Shown: positions 7,404-16,883, counted from the first letter of the stretch. The stretch is 64,000 bases of DNA from CBFFRJ01 sp963530515 (GCA_963530515.1 CAUSEC010000024.1:1-64000), one strand, 5' to 3'. Notes: generated from the sequence alone by a model not told the origin. Numbers and translations are program-made.

Positions 7404-9758
7404 ATGAATCCTGAGCGTTCTGAACGCATTGAAATCCCCGTATTGCCGTTGCGCGATGTGGTGGTTTATCCGCACATGGTCATACCCTTATTTGTAGGGC
7501 GGGAAAAATCTATCCGTTGCCTCGAAGCCGCCATGGATCATGATAAAAAAATCATGCTGGTGGCGCAGAAAGAAGCATCAACGGATGAGCCGGGTGTAAA
7601 CGATCTTTTCACCGTCGGGACCGTGGCCTCTATTCTGCAAATGCTGAAATTACCGGACGGTACTGTAAAAGTGCTGGTCGAAGGCTTGCAGCGCGCGCGT
7701 ATTACCGCTTTATCAGACAATGGCGAGCACTTCTCGGCGAAAGCGGAGTACCTTGATTCTCCAGCCATTGATGAACGTGAGCAGGAGGTGCTGGTCCGCA
7801 CCGCAATTAGCCAGTTCGAAGGCTATATCAAGCTCAACAAAAAAATCCCACCGGAAGTGCTGACGTCGCTGAACAGCATCGACGACCCGGCGCGTCTGGC
7901 AGATACCATTGCGGCACACATGCCACTCAAACTGGCCGACAAGCAGTCCGTGCTGGAGATGTCCGACGTTAACGAGCGTCTGGAATATCTGATGGCGATG
8001 ATGGAATCTGAAATCGACCTGCTGCAGGTTGAGAAGCGCATCCGCAATCGTGTCAAAAAGCAGATGGAGAAATCTCAGCGTGAGTACTATCTGAATGAGC
8101 AAATGAAGGCCATTCAGAAAGAACTGGGTGAGATGGATGATGCGCCGGACGAAAACGAAGCGCTGAAACGCAAAATCGACGCGGCCAAAATGCCGAAAGA
8201 GGCAAAAGAAAAAGCCGAAGCCGAGCTGCAAAAACTCAAAATGATGTCCCCGATGTCTGCAGAAGCGACCGTGGTGCGGGGTTACATCGAGTGGATGGTT
8301 CAGGTTCCGTGGAATGCCCGTAGTAAGGTCAAAAAAGACCTGCGTCAGGCGCAAGAGATTCTGGATACCGACCACTATGGTCTGGAGCGTGTCAAAGACC
8401 GCATCCTTGAGTATCTTGCGGTCCAGAGCCGCGTTAACAAACTTAAAGGGCCGATTCTGTGCCTGGTAGGGCCGCCAGGGGTAGGTAAAACCTCTCTGGG
8501 TCAGTCCATCGCTAAAGCCACCGGGCGTAAATACATCCGTATGGCGCTCGGCGGCGTACGTGACGAAGCGGAAATCCGCGGTCACCGTCGTACTTACATC
8601 GGTTCTATGCCGGGTAAACTGATCCAGAAGATGGCCAAAGTGGGCGTTAAAAACCCGCTGTTCCTGCTTGATGAGATCGACAAAATGTCTTCGGACATGC
8701 GTGGCGATCCGGCATCGGCACTACTGGAAGTGCTCGATCCAGAACAGAACGTGGCGTTCAGCGATCACTATCTGGAAGTGGATTATGATCTGAGTGATGT
8801 CATGTTCGTCGCGACGTCGAACTCCATGAACATCCCGGCGCCGTTGCTGGATCGTATGGAAGTGATTCGTCTGTCCGGGTATACCGAAGACGAAAAACTG
8901 AACATCGCCAGACAGCACCTGCTGCCGAAACAGATTGAACGTAACGCACTGAAAAAAGGCGAATTGACGGTTGATGACAGCGCCATCGTTGGCATTATCC
9001 GCTATTACACTCGTGAAGCGGGTGTGCGAAGCCTTGAGCGCGAAATGTCCAAACTGTGCCGCAAAGCGGTGAAACAGCTGCTGCTGGATCCGTCTCTTAA
9101 ACACATCGAGATCAACGGTGAAAACCTGCATGACTACCTGGGTGTTCAGCGTTTTGACTATGGCCGTGCGGATGACGAAAACCGCGTAGGTCAGGTTACA
9201 GGTCTGGCGTGGACGGAAGTGGGCGGCGATCTGCTGACCATCGAAACCGCATGTGTGCCGGGTAAAGGCAAGCTGACCTACACCGGTTCTCTGGGTGAAG
9301 TGATGCAGGAATCTATCCAGGCGGCGTTGACCGTTGTACGAGCCCGTGCTGAGAAGCTGGGGATTAACGGCGACTTCTACGAAAAACGTGATATTCACGT
9401 TCACGTACCTGAAGGCGCAACGCCAAAAGACGGCCCAAGTGCGGGTATTGCGATGTGTACCGCGCTGGTTTCTTGTCTGACCGGTAACCCGGTTCGCGCC
9501 GATGTTGCTATGACGGGGGAAATCACCCTGCGTGGTCAGGTACTGCCGATCGGTGGCCTGAAAGAGAAACTGCTGGCAGCGCACCGCGGTGGCATTAAAA
9601 CCGTTCTGATTCCTTTCGAGAACAAACGCGATCTTGAGGAAATTCCGGAAAACGTCATCGCCGATCTGGTCATTCATCCAGTGAAGCGTATCGACGAGGT
9701 TCTGGCGTTTGCACTGCAGAATGAACCCTTCGGGATGCAGGTAGTAACGGCAAAATAG
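7404..9758 (+). CDS. lon: Lon ATP-dependent protease
   Basis: 784 residues, identical in length to E. coli Lon, a soluble hexameric AAA+ serine protease that degrades misfolded proteins and regulators such as SulA and RcsA. The N-terminal LON substrate-binding domain is followed by Walker A GPPGVGKT (about residue 356) and Walker B LFLLDEIDK. The catalytic dyad is Ser679 (in KDGPSAG) and Lys722 (in GLKEKLLAA), both checked by coordinate. The start at 7404 (MNPERSERIEIPVLPLRD) was taken over an in-frame upstream ATG because the latter lies inside the heat-shock promoter and GAGAGAG precedes 7404. Confidence 0.98.
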   Translation: MNPERSERIEIPVLPLRDVVVYPHMVIPLFVGREKSIRCLEAAMDHDKKIMLVAQKEASTDEPGVNDLFTVGTVASILQMLKLPDGTVKVLVEGLQRARITALSDNGEHFSAKAEYLDSPAIDEREQEVLVRTAISQFEGYIKLNKKIPPEVLTSLNSIDDPARLADTIAAHMPLKLADKQSVLEMSDVNERLEYLMAMMESEIDLLQVEKRIRNRVKKQMEKSQREYYLNEQMKAIQKELGEMDDAPDENEALKRKIDAAKMPKEAKEKAEAELQKLKMMSPMSAEATVVRGYIEWMVQVPWNARSKVKKDLRQAQEILDTDHYGLERVKDRILEYLAVQSRVNKLKGPILCLVGPPGVGKTSLGQSIAKATGRKYIRMALGGVRDEAEIRGHRRTYIGSMPGKLIQKMAKVGVKNPLFLLDEIDKMSSDMRGDPASALLEVLDPEQNVAFSDHYLEVDYDLSDVMFVATSNSMNIPAPLLDRMEVIRLSGYTEDEKLNIARQHLLPKQIERNALKKGELTVDDSAIVGIIRYYTREAGVRSLEREMSKLCRKAVKQLLLDPSLKHIEINGENLHDYLGVQRFDYGRADDENRVGQVTGLAWTEVGGDLLTIETACVPGKGKLTYTGSLGEVMQESIQAALTVVRARAEKLGINGDFYEKRDIHVHVPEGATPKDGPSAGIAMCTALVSCLTGNPVRADVAMTGEITLRGQVLPIGGLKEKLLAAHRGGIKTVLIPFENKRDLEEIPENVIADLVIHPVKRIDEVLAFALQNEPFGMQVVTAK

Positions 9759-9790
9759 TGACCCCGCGCAAAGAGCGTTGATAAAAACAG

Positions 9791-9827
9791 GGCTGGTAAG
9801 GCATTTCGTACTTGCCAGCCTTTTTTT
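9791..9827 (+). terminator. lon terminator
   Basis: A 10-bp stem GGCTGGTAAG / CTTGCCAGCC (one wobble pair) with a 10-base loop, then seven T. It sits about 32 bp after the lon stop. Confidence 0.88.
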
Positions 9828-9968
9828 GTATAGCTAATTTAGATTGCTGGTTGGGTGTGTCATCATCAACTGGTGTTGTAAGGGCATGACAGGCCTGATA
9901 TAACTGCTGCGCGGTCGCACTGTGAAGGATGCAGGTGCGATATAAATTATAAAGAGAGGAAGAGAAGA

Positions 9969-10241
9969 GTGAATAAATCTCAACTGATAGACAAGATTGC
10001 CGCAGGGGCCGATATCTCTAAAGCGGCAGCTGGACGTGCGTTAGATGCTTTAATTGCTTCTGTTACTGAATCTCTGCAAGCTGGGGACGACGTAGCGCTG
10101 GTAGGTTTTGGTACCTTCGCTGTTAAAGAGCGCGCTGCGCGTACAGGTCGCAACCCGCAGACCGGTAAAGAAATCACCATCGCCGCAGCTAAAGTCCCGG
10201 GCTTCCGCGCAGGCAAGGCACTGAAAGACGCGGTAAACTGA
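9969..10241 (+). CDS. hupB: DNA-binding protein HU-beta
   Basis: 90-residue nucleoid protein that pairs with HU-alpha and bends DNA. The DNA-intercalating arm with the RNPQTGKEI signature and Pro63 region is intact. It begins with GTG at 9969 after AGAGAGGAAGAG, as in E. coli hupB. It follows lon but has its own upstream spacer of 210 bp and a terminator, so it is probably monocistronic. Confidence 0.98.
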   Translation: MNKSQLIDKIAAGADISKAAAGRALDALIASVTESLQAGDDVALVGFGTFAVKERAARTGRNPQTGKEITIAAAKVPGFRAGKALKDAVN

Positions 10242-10272
10242 TCGCTTTCCCTGGCGGAAAGTGAAAAAGAAC

Positions 10273-10303
10273 AAGGGCGCATCGTGAGATGTGCCTTTTT
10301 TTA
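10273..10303 (+). terminator. hupB terminator
   Basis: An 11-bp stem AAGGGCGCATC / GATGTGCCTTT with GTGA loop and continuing T run, 32 bp after the hupB stop. Confidence 0.88.
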
Positions 10304-10452
10304 TTGGTTCAGCCATCTTTATCCGAGTTTCTGCGTGTTCTGGGCTGACAATTGACCCCTTTTCTTGTCAAAATACATCTTTGTACGCAGCGTCGGGAAA
10401 CTGAGTGACTGCGCGAGGTCTACAGTCACCTACAGCGGAGTGTTGTTACACC

Positions 10453-12327
10453 ATGATGGACAATTTACGCACGGCAGCAAACAGCATCGTGCTCAAGATC
10501 ATCTTCGGCATCATTATTGTGTCGTTCATTTTGACTGGCGTCAGTAGCTATCTCATCGGCGGTAACGATACCTATGCCGCGAAGGTTAACGATCAGGAAA
10601 TTGGTCGTGGTCAATTTGAAAATGCTGTTGCCAGCGAACGTAACCGTATGCAGCAGCAACTGGGTGAGCAGTTCTCTGAACTGGCCGCCAACGAGAATTA
10701 CATCAAATCTATGCGCCAGCAGGTGCTTAATCGTCTTATCGATGAAGCGTTGCTCGATCAATACGCCAAACAACTGCACCTCGGCATCAGCGATGAGCAG
10801 GTTAAAAGCGCAATTTTTGCCACCCAGGCTTTTCAGTCAAACGGCAAATTCGATAACGCGCGTTTTAACGGCATCGTGAATCAGATGGGAATGAGCGCCG
10901 ACCAATACGCGCAGGCGCTGCGTAATCAACTTATCTCTCAACAGTTGATCAACGCTGTCGCAGGAACCGACTTCATGCTGAAAGGCGAAACGGATGAGCT
11001 GGCTGAACTTGTGGCTCAGCAGCGCGTTGTTCGCGAAGCCGTCATTGACGTCAATAAACTGGCTGCAACCCAGTCCGTTAGCGACGCAGAAATTTCCAGT
11101 TTCTACGAGCAAAACAAAGGCCGTTTTATGACGCCGGAGCAGTTCCGCGTCAGCTACATCAAACTGGATGCTGTCAGCATGCAGACGGCGGCCAGCGATG
11201 CCGATATTCAGTCCTACTACGACCAGCATCAGGATCAGTTCACTCAGCCGCAGCGTAACCGCTACAGCGTGATTCAGACCAAAACAGAAGATGAAGCGAA
11301 AGCCATTCTGGATGAGCTGAACAAAGGGGGCGATTTTGCAACGCTGGCGAAAGCCAAATCTGCCGATATCATTTCTGCCCGTAACGGCGGTGACATGGGC
11401 TGGCTCGAAGCGTCCACCACCCCGGACGAGCTGAAAAATTCCGGTCTGAAAGACAAAGGTCAGCTTTCTGGTGTGATCAAATCTTCCGTCGGTTTCCTCG
11501 TGGTACGTCTTGATGACATTCAGCCTGCGAAGGCGAAGCCTCTGAGCGAAGTGCATGATGAAATCGCGGCGAAAGTGAAACAGGAAAAAGCGCTGGATGC
11601 ATGGTATGCGCTACAGCAGAAAGTCAGCGAAGCGGCCAGTAATGACAATGAAACCCTGGCGGGCGCAGAGAAAGCTGCCGGTGTGAAAGCTGTCGAAACG
11701 GGCTGGTTCGGTCGTGACAATCTGCCGGAGGAGCTGAACTTCAAACCGGTTACCAATGCCATCTTTGAAGGCGGTTTGGTTGGGCAAAATGGCGCACCGG
11801 GCAGCAACTCAGACATCATTACCGTCGATGGTGACCGTGCGTTTGTTCTGCGTATCAGCGAGCACAAACCGGAAGCCGTTAAGTCCCTCGACGAGGTTAA
11901 AGCTGAGGTGAGCGATATTGTTAAACACAATAAGGCTCAGCAGCAGGCGAAACTGGATGCTGACAAGCTGGTTGCCGCCCTGAAAGAGGGTAAAGGTGAT
12001 GATGCGCTGAAAGCTGCGGGTGTGAGCTTCGGTGAAGCGAAAACGCTGGCACGTACCGGGCAGGATCCGATCAGCCAGGCGGCCTTCTCCTTACCGCTGC
12101 CAGCGAAAGATAAACCGGGCTACGGTGTTGCCAACGATATGCAGGGCAACGTAGTGGTACTGGCGCTGGACGAAGTAAAAGCGGGCACCATGCCGGACGC
12201 ACAGAAAAAAGCGATGGTTCAGGGCATCACCCAGAACAATGCGCAGATTGCTTTCGAAGCGCTGATGAACAACCTGCGTAAAGAAGCCAAAATCAAAATC
12301 GGTAGCCAGCTCGATCAGCAACAATAA
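10453..12327 (+). CDS. ppiD: Periplasmic chaperone / SurA-like PpiD
   Basis: 624-residue inner-membrane-anchored periplasmic chaperone of the SecYEG exit site. A single N-terminal transmembrane helix (IVLKIIFGIIIVSFILTGV) anchors it, followed by a SurA-like N-terminal domain, one parvulin domain at roughly 265-355 (RNGGDMGWLEA) and a C-terminal domain. The start at 10453 (MMDNLRTAAN) matches E. coli; the longer frame adds 16 residues without support. It is alone between terminators. Confidence 0.96.
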   Translation: MMDNLRTAANSIVLKIIFGIIIVSFILTGVSSYLIGGNDTYAAKVNDQEIGRGQFENAVASERNRMQQQLGEQFSELAANENYIKSMRQQVLNRLIDEALLDQYAKQLHLGISDEQVKSAIFATQAFQSNGKFDNARFNGIVNQMGMSADQYAQALRNQLISQQLINAVAGTDFMLKGETDELAELVAQQRVVREAVIDVNKLAATQSVSDAEISSFYEQNKGRFMTPEQFRVSYIKLDAVSMQTAASDADIQSYYDQHQDQFTQPQRNRYSVIQTKTEDEAKAILDELNKGGDFATLAKAKSADIISARNGGDMGWLEASTTPDELKNSGLKDKGQLSGVIKSSVGFLVVRLDDIQPAKAKPLSEVHDEIAAKVKQEKALDAWYALQQKVSEAASNDNETLAGAEKAAGVKAVETGWFGRDNLPEELNFKPVTNAIFEGGLVGQNGAPGSNSDIITVDGDRAFVLRISEHKPEAVKSLDEVKAEVSDIVKHNKAQQQAKLDADKLVAALKEGKGDDALKAAGVSFGEAKTLARTGQDPISQAAFSLPLPAKDKPGYGVANDMQGNVVVLALDEVKAGTMPDAQKKAMVQGITQNNAQIAFEALMNNLRKEAKIKIGSQLDQQQ

Positions 12328-12368
12328 CGAGACGGTTTCCATAATTTTTGCAAATTAATGCAAACCCA

Positions 12369-12393
12369 AAGGCCGCTTACGCGGCCTTTTCCA
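12369..12393 (+). terminator. ppiD terminator
   Basis: Perfect 8-bp stem AAGGCCGC / GCGGCCTT with TTAC loop, followed by TT. Positioned 40 bp after the ppiD stop. Confidence 0.82.
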
Positions 12394-12471
12394 TTTCTGC
12401 GTTTTGCCATTTGTCCCGTTTTCTGACCTTGTTTATCGTGTGCTCACTGTTAACAAACAAGGAGAAACAGT

Positions 12472-12855
12472 ATGAAACGTGGAATCAAAGCACTCTTAAT
12501 TACCCTCACTTTTGCCTGTGCAGGCATGGCAAATAGCGCATTTGCTGCACCTTCTGAAACCGCCGCCAAAGCAACGGTTGTGCAATCAAAAGCAGACAAC
12601 GCGTCCGGCGCACAGAGCAAAAAGCTTGAAAGCGCAAAAAGCGCGGACGACGAAGGTGGTACTCAGGTCAGTATCAATACCGGCAGTGCAGAAGATCTGG
12701 CGCGCGTCATGAACGGCGTCGGCATGAAAAAAGCGCAGGCTATCATTAGCTACCGGGAACAATATGGTCCATTCAAAACCCTGGAAGATCTGAAACAGGT
12801 GCCTGGAATGGGGAATGCATTAGTAGAACGTAACCTCAGCCATCTCACTCTCTGA
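12472..12855 (+). CDS. ybaV: ComEA-like helix-hairpin-helix protein YbaV
   Basis: 127 residues with a signal peptide cleaved after AFA (residues 1-25), an Ala/Lys/Ser-rich linker and a C-terminal pair of helix-hairpin-helix motifs (residues about 63-127, VSINTGSAEDLARVMNGVGM and VPGMGNALVE). This is the DNA-binding fold of ComEA, so a periplasmic DNA-binding role is plausible but unproven. GGAGA precedes the start. Its E. coli equivalent is in the same place between ppiD and fadM. Confidence 0.92.
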   Translation: MKRGIKALLITLTFACAGMANSAFAAPSETAAKATVVQSKADNASGAQSKKLESAKSADDEGGTQVSINTGSAEDLARVMNGVGMKKAQAIISYREQYGPFKTLEDLKQVPGMGNALVERNLSHLTL

Positions 12856-12894
12856 ATTTACTGCTTGCGCAGTGGCTAATATTTGCCATGCTAA

Positions 12895-12919
12895 AGAGGT
12901 CATACCAGTTATGACCTCT
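12895..12919. promoter_or_regulatory. FadR-like operator upstream of fadM
   Basis: Perfect 9-bp inverted repeat AGAGGTCAT / ATGACCTCT with a 7-bp centre. Read on the minus strand, AACTGGTATGACCTCT resembles the FadR consensus AnCTGGTCnGACCnGTT. E. coli fadM is a FadR-regulated gene. The site is 32 bp before the fadM start. Confidence 0.65.
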
Positions 12920-12951
12920 GTTCCTATAACAAAAGTAAAGGCTAAAGCGCT

Positions 12952-13359
12952 ATGCAGACTCAGATCAAAGTCCGTGGTTTCCACCTTGATGTCTATCAAC
13001 ACGTCAACAATGCCCGCTATCTTGAATTTCTTGAAGAGGCGAGATGGGATGGGCTGGAAAACAACGAAAACTTTCAATGGATGACGGCGAACAACATCGC
13101 GTTCGTGGTCGTCAATATCAACATTAATTACCGTCGTCCGGCCGTACTCGGCGACAGGCTGACGGTGACCAGTCATGTGAAACAGATCAATGGCAAAAGC
13201 GGCGTGCTGAGCCAGGTGGTAACCCTGGATCCTGAAGGTGCGGTGGTTGCGGATGCGCTGGTGACGTTTGTCTGCATCGATCTGAAAACCCAAAAGGCAC
13301 TTTCGCTGGATGGGGAACTGCGAACAAAACTGGAGGAGATGATAAGCCAGGAGATGTAA
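12952..13359 (+). CDS. fadM: Long-chain acyl-CoA thioesterase FadM
   Basis: 135-residue single-hotdog thioesterase that hydrolyses long-chain acyl-CoAs formed during fatty-acid degradation. The catalytic Asp of 4-hydroxybenzoyl-CoA-type hotdog enzymes is present in the N-terminal signature YQHVNNARYLEFLEEARW (preceded by HLDV). Length is close to the 132 residues of E. coli. It is convergent with queC; the 63-bp gap has no strong terminator. The palindrome upstream suggests FadR control. Confidence 0.95.
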   Translation: MQTQIKVRGFHLDVYQHVNNARYLEFLEEARWDGLENNENFQWMTANNIAFVVVNININYRRPAVLGDRLTVTSHVKQINGKSGVLSQVVTLDPEGAVVADALVTFVCIDLKTQKALSLDGELRTKLEEMISQEM

Positions 13360-13422
13360 CGATCGTCTGTCTGTTTACTGAAGGGAATCCCCGGCAGGCC
13401 TGGTGCCACCGGGGAATGTGGC

Positions 13423-14118
13423 TTACTTCAGGCCGGTTTTCTGTTTCATCATTGCCATCACGGCAGGTTTATCCGCCAGATAGTGGTTCAAACCGTTAGC
13501 CCGCAGGTTACAGGCTGCACACTGCCCGCAGCCGTCGCCTTTGATGCCGTTATAGCAGGTCAGGGTTTCATTACGTACCAGATCAAGCTTGCCCCAGTAG
13601 TCGGCCAGCGCCCAGGTTTCCGCCTTGTCGAGCCACATCAGCGGCGTATCGAAGCGAATATCTTTCGCCATCCCGAGGTTCACGGCGTGATTCAGAGCTT
13701 TAACGAACTCATCACGACAGTCCGGGTAGCCGGAAAAATCAGTCTCACACACACCCGTAATGATCGCTTCTGCCTGTACCTGATACGCATAAATGGCGGT
13801 CAGGGTTAAGAACAGAATATTGCGACCCGGCACAAAGGTGTTAGGAATGCCGCTGGCATCAGGCTCGTAATCCGGAACCGGGATGCTGTCACGCGTCAGG
13901 CTACTCACCGCCAGCTCATTTAATAAGGCGACATCCAGCACTTTGTGCGCGCGTGCGCCGAGGGTCAGAGCCAGTTCGCGGGCAACATCAATTTCGGCGC
14001 GGTGGCGCTGGCCATAATCGAAGGTGACGCAATGCACTTCATCGTATTGTTGTAACGCCTGCACCAGACAGGTCGTGGAATCTTGCCCGCCACTAAACAC
14101 GACAACGGCACGTTTCAT
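13423..14118 (-). CDS. queC: 7-cyano-7-deazaguanine (preQ0) synthase QueC
   Basis: 231-residue enzyme converting 7-carboxy-7-deazaguanine to preQ0 with ATP and ammonia, a step in queuosine tRNA modification. The PP-loop SGGQDST is at residues 9-15 and the zinc-binding cysteines cluster near 188-203 (CYNGIKGDGCGQCAAC). Length matches E. coli. It lies downstream of the ybaE remnant on the same strand. Confidence 0.97.
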   Translation of the reverse strand: MKRAVVVFSGGQDSTTCLVQALQQYDEVHCVTFDYGQRHRAEIDVARELALTLGARAHKVLDVALLNELAVSSLTRDSIPVPDYEPDASGIPNTFVPGRNILFLTLTAIYAYQVQAEAIITGVCETDFSGYPDCRDEFVKALNHAVNLGMAKDIRFDTPLMWLDKAETWALADYWGKLDLVRNETLTCYNGIKGDGCGQCAACNLRANGLNHYLADKPAVMAMMKQKTGLK

Positions 14119-14183
14119 AATTCTTCCCGGATTCAGTCATAAAGCAATATGGTAACGCGAGCCGCAGGCATCGACCAGCTTCT

Positions 14184-15092
14184 TCACCGCATCGGCGGTG
14201 GCAGCCAGGCCAGGGTAAAGTCAAACCAGCCGCGGGTGTTAAGCTGGATACCTTCAACACCCGGTGGCGCGCTGATGCGGTACTGGTAGTTAAACAGCGG
14301 CGTCAGGATTGCCTCATCCATCAGTCGCCCAAACACGTCCTGGAGTGCCGATATTCTTGTCTGTTCGTCCGGCAGGCTTTGTACTGCATCCAGGGTGACC
14401 TGCAGATGCGCAAACTGTGAAATGCTCAGCACGTGCGGCCAGAGAGTGTCGCAGCGAAGCCACTGCTCCAGCGAGTACTCCGGCGCTTCGCCAATGAGCC
14501 TGTCTCCCATCATCAGGTCGGCCCAGGCCAGCGCATCGCACCCCTCCCAGGTTTTGGCATCATGGAAAATCACCGTCAGTTCGCACCCCAGTGTTGCCAG
14601 GTAGCGCTTTAACTGCTGCGCCATGGTGTGTAACTCCACTGGCAGGTGGTAGACCAGCGTCAGGGCAGAAGGCAGGGGCACCGTCTCTTGTTGTTCCCAG
14701 TTCGGCATGTCCCAGCCGGGAATAAGCGCTTTGCTGGGGGCAATAAGATCTTCATCCACCGGCAGTGTCTGCAGCAGCGTGGTCTGATGAATGATCTGCA
14801 CCAGGCGGCGGGACTGCGCCGGGCTGAGCGTTGAACCTGCACGCTGGGCAAGATAACAAAAACCGAGACTGGTGCTGTTGCTCACCGGCTTGAGGTGAAC
14901 GAGGTCATCCGCTTCACCAATGGCGATTTGTACCGGATGGCGGCAACTGGTCCCCAGATCCTGCTCAAACAGCAGCGGGGTTATCCAGTACTCCACGGCT
15001 TTTAAAAACGGGTGATTGAGGTGGTAATGCTCGTGGCTTTCGAGACGTACCAGCGCCTTGCTGAATGAGACCAGTTGAAAAGGGCCGGTACC
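14184..15092 (-). pseudogene. ybaE: ybaE 5'-truncated remnant (SgrR-like regulator)
   Basis: The C-terminal about 302 residues of YbaE, an SgrR-family protein with an N-terminal winged-helix DNA-binding domain and a C-terminal periplasmic-binding-protein-like domain. The remaining sequence starts at GTGPFQLVSFSKALVRLESH and is intact to the stop. The HTH and the first part of the SBP-like domain, about 260 residues, are gone. The homology ends at GGTACC (15087-15092), where cof homology begins on the opposite strand. A GTG at 15101 could start a 305-residue fragment, but it lies in former cof coding sequence and has no obvious Shine-Dalgarno. Probably non-functional; a residual role for the fragment cannot be excluded. 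Confidence 0.85.
15087..15092. other. Deletion junction between ybaE and cof
   Basis: GGTACC encodes Gly-Thr on both strands and is shared by the ybaE (GTGPF) and cof (GTRVH) homologies. It therefore marks a 6-bp microhomology at which about 1.1-1.2 kb, by E. coli gene lengths, has been removed. Confidence 0.8.
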
Positions 15093-15707
15093 CGCGTTCA
15101 CTCACTGGAAGGGGAGTTGTTGTATCAGCAGGATCTCGACCCGGAAATTGCGGAGCGGGTACTGCACAGCAAATGGGATACGCAGGCCAGCATTCACGCC
15201 TTTAACGATTCCGGCTGGATGACCAATAAACCCATTCCGGACGAAATGAACGAACATCTCTACAGCGGCTTTACGTATCAGTTAGTGGATTTAAAACGCT
15301 TACCTGCGCACCACGTGACCAAAATCTGTTTTGTCGGCGAGCATGATGATCTCTGCCGGTTGCGAGTTCAGTTGAATGAAGTGCTGGAGGGGCGCGCAAC
15401 ACTCTGCTTCTCCGCCGCTTATTGCCTCGAAATATTACCCCTTGGATGCAATAAGGGCGCGGCAATGACCATGCTGAGTGGTCTGCTGAATGTGCGGATG
15501 CAGGATTGCATGGCATTCGGAGATGCCATGAATGACGCAGAAATGCTGGCAAGCGTGGGGCGTGGACTGATCATGGGCAATGCGATGCCCCAACTGCGCG
15601 CTGCACTGCCCAACTTACCGGTTATCGGACACTGCCGTAATCAGGCCGTGTCCCACTATTTAACACATTGGCTGGACACACCACATCTTCCTTATTCCCC
15701 CGAATGA
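15087..15707 (+). pseudogene. cof: cof 5'-truncated remnant (HAD phosphatase)
   Basis: 206 residues that align with E. coli Cof from Gly67 (GTRVHSLEGELL) to the terminal DTPHLPYSPE, exactly the E. coli length minus 66. The missing part contains HAD motif I (DxDGT), including the nucleophilic Asp, and motif II, so phosphatase activity must be lost. Motif IV (GDAMNDAEM) is intact. The frame can open at ATG 15075, but those codons are antisense to ybaE. The promoter region shared with ybaE is also deleted. No internal stops, suggesting a recent event. Confidence 0.88.
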
Positions 15708-15722
15708 CGAGATTTTTCCAGC

Positions 15723-15750
15723 AAGCCAGACGCATTGTCTGGCTTTTTTT
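15723..15750 (+). terminator. cof terminator
   Basis: Perfect 9-bp stem AAGCCAGAC / GTCTGGCTT with a GCATT loop and a seven-T run. It lies at the convergent border with the minus-strand cysteine desulfhydrase gene. Confidence 0.88.
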
Positions 15751-16795
15751 ATTTCACTAAACGGTTAATCTCAGCCTGCCACGGGCGGATATCGCCAATG
15801 TTGCTCGCCACCCACTGCGCGTCGTAATAGGTTTCCAGATAGCGTTCACCGCTGTCGCACAATAAGGTCACAATCGAGCCCGTGCGCCCTTGTTCGCGCA
15901 TGCGAGCGGCCATGTTCAGTGCGCCCCACATATTGGTACCGGTTGAGGCCCCCACTTTGCGTCCGAGCTGGGTTTCCAGCCACAGTGCGGTGGCGACGCT
16001 TGCGGCATCCGGCACGCGCAGCATCTCATCGACCACATCGGGAATAAAAGAGGGTTCCACGCGCGGGCGCCCGATGCCTTCGATTTTGCTGCCAACGGAG
16101 GAGCGCAGTTCGGCGTTGCGGGTTTGCCAGAAATCCATAAACACTGAGTTTTCCGGGTCTACCACCATCAGTTTTGTGTCATATCCCTGGCAGCGAATAT
16201 AGCGACCAATGGTGGCTGAGGTGCCGCCGGTTCCGGCGCTCATCACGATGTATTCGGGCTCTGGATGCGGTTCATTTTTCATCTGCCGGAAAATGCTGTC
16301 GGCAATATTGTTATTCCCCCGCCAGTCGGTGGCGCGTTCGGCAAAAGTGAACTGGTCCATATAGTGGCCGTTCAGCTCACGGGCCAGCATTTCTGAGGCG
16401 GCGTAAATTTCGCAGGCGCTGTCAACGAAATGGCAGCGTCCACCATAAAACTCAATCTGTTCGACTTTACGTTTTGCCGTACAGCGCGGCATGACGGCGA
16501 TGAACGGCAGGCCCAGCAAACGGGCGAAATAGGCTTCCGAAACGGCGGTCGAGCCAGAAGAGGCTTCAATGATAGTGGTGCCTTCCTTGATCCAGCCATT
16601 ACACAAGCCGTACAGGAACAGCGAACGCGCGAGACGGTGCTTCAGGCTGCCGGTCGGGTGGGTGCTTTCATCTTTTAAATAGAGTTGGATCCCCGCAAAA
16701 GCAGGAAGCGTCAGGCGAATCAGGTGTGTGTCCGCAGAGCGTTGATAATCGGCATTGATTTCGCTGATCGCGTGCTTAACCCAGTCATTGTTCAT
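15749..16795 (-). CDS. PLP-dependent cysteine desulfhydrase (CcdA-like)
   Basis: 348-residue fold-type II PLP enzyme of the cysteine synthase / cystathionine beta-synthase family. The PLP-binding lysine is in HPTGSLKHRLA (about residue 52), the Asn/Ser substrate loop is EASSGSTAVSEAY, and the phosphate-binding loop is SAGTGGTSATIGRY. It is divergent from decR, whose product senses cysteine. The same pairing is known in Pantoea ananatis as ccdA-ccdR, where it degrades excess cysteine to pyruvate, ammonia and sulfide. The family and context are clear; substrate is inferred. E. coli lacks this gene here and uses cyuPA instead. Confidence 0.82.
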   Translation of the reverse strand: MNNDWVKHAISEINADYQRSADTHLIRLTLPAFAGIQLYLKDESTHPTGSLKHRLARSLFLYGLCNGWIKEGTTIIEASSGSTAVSEAYFARLLGLPFIAVMPRCTAKRKVEQIEFYGGRCHFVDSACEIYAASEMLARELNGHYMDQFTFAERATDWRGNNNIADSIFRQMKNEPHPEPEYIVMSAGTGGTSATIGRYIRCQGYDTKLMVVDPENSVFMDFWQTRNAELRSSVGSKIEGIGRPRVEPSFIPDVVDEMLRVPDAASVATALWLETQLGRKVGASTGTNMWGALNMAARMREQGRTGSIVTLLCDSGERYLETYYDAQWVASNIGDIRPWQAEINRLVK

Positions 16796-16883
16796 TCATT
16801 TATTCCGTTTATCATTTTGTGCCCAGAATAAAGCAAAGTGCAGAAAAAATTGTTGCCATTTTGCCTTTGGAATACAATGTGCG

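Noticed and set aside
15075..15101. Functional starts for the cof and ybaE fragments
   Set aside because: The ATG at 15075 and GTG at 15101 lie in sequence originating from the opposite gene and only arose with the deletion. Neither has a convincing Shine-Dalgarno.
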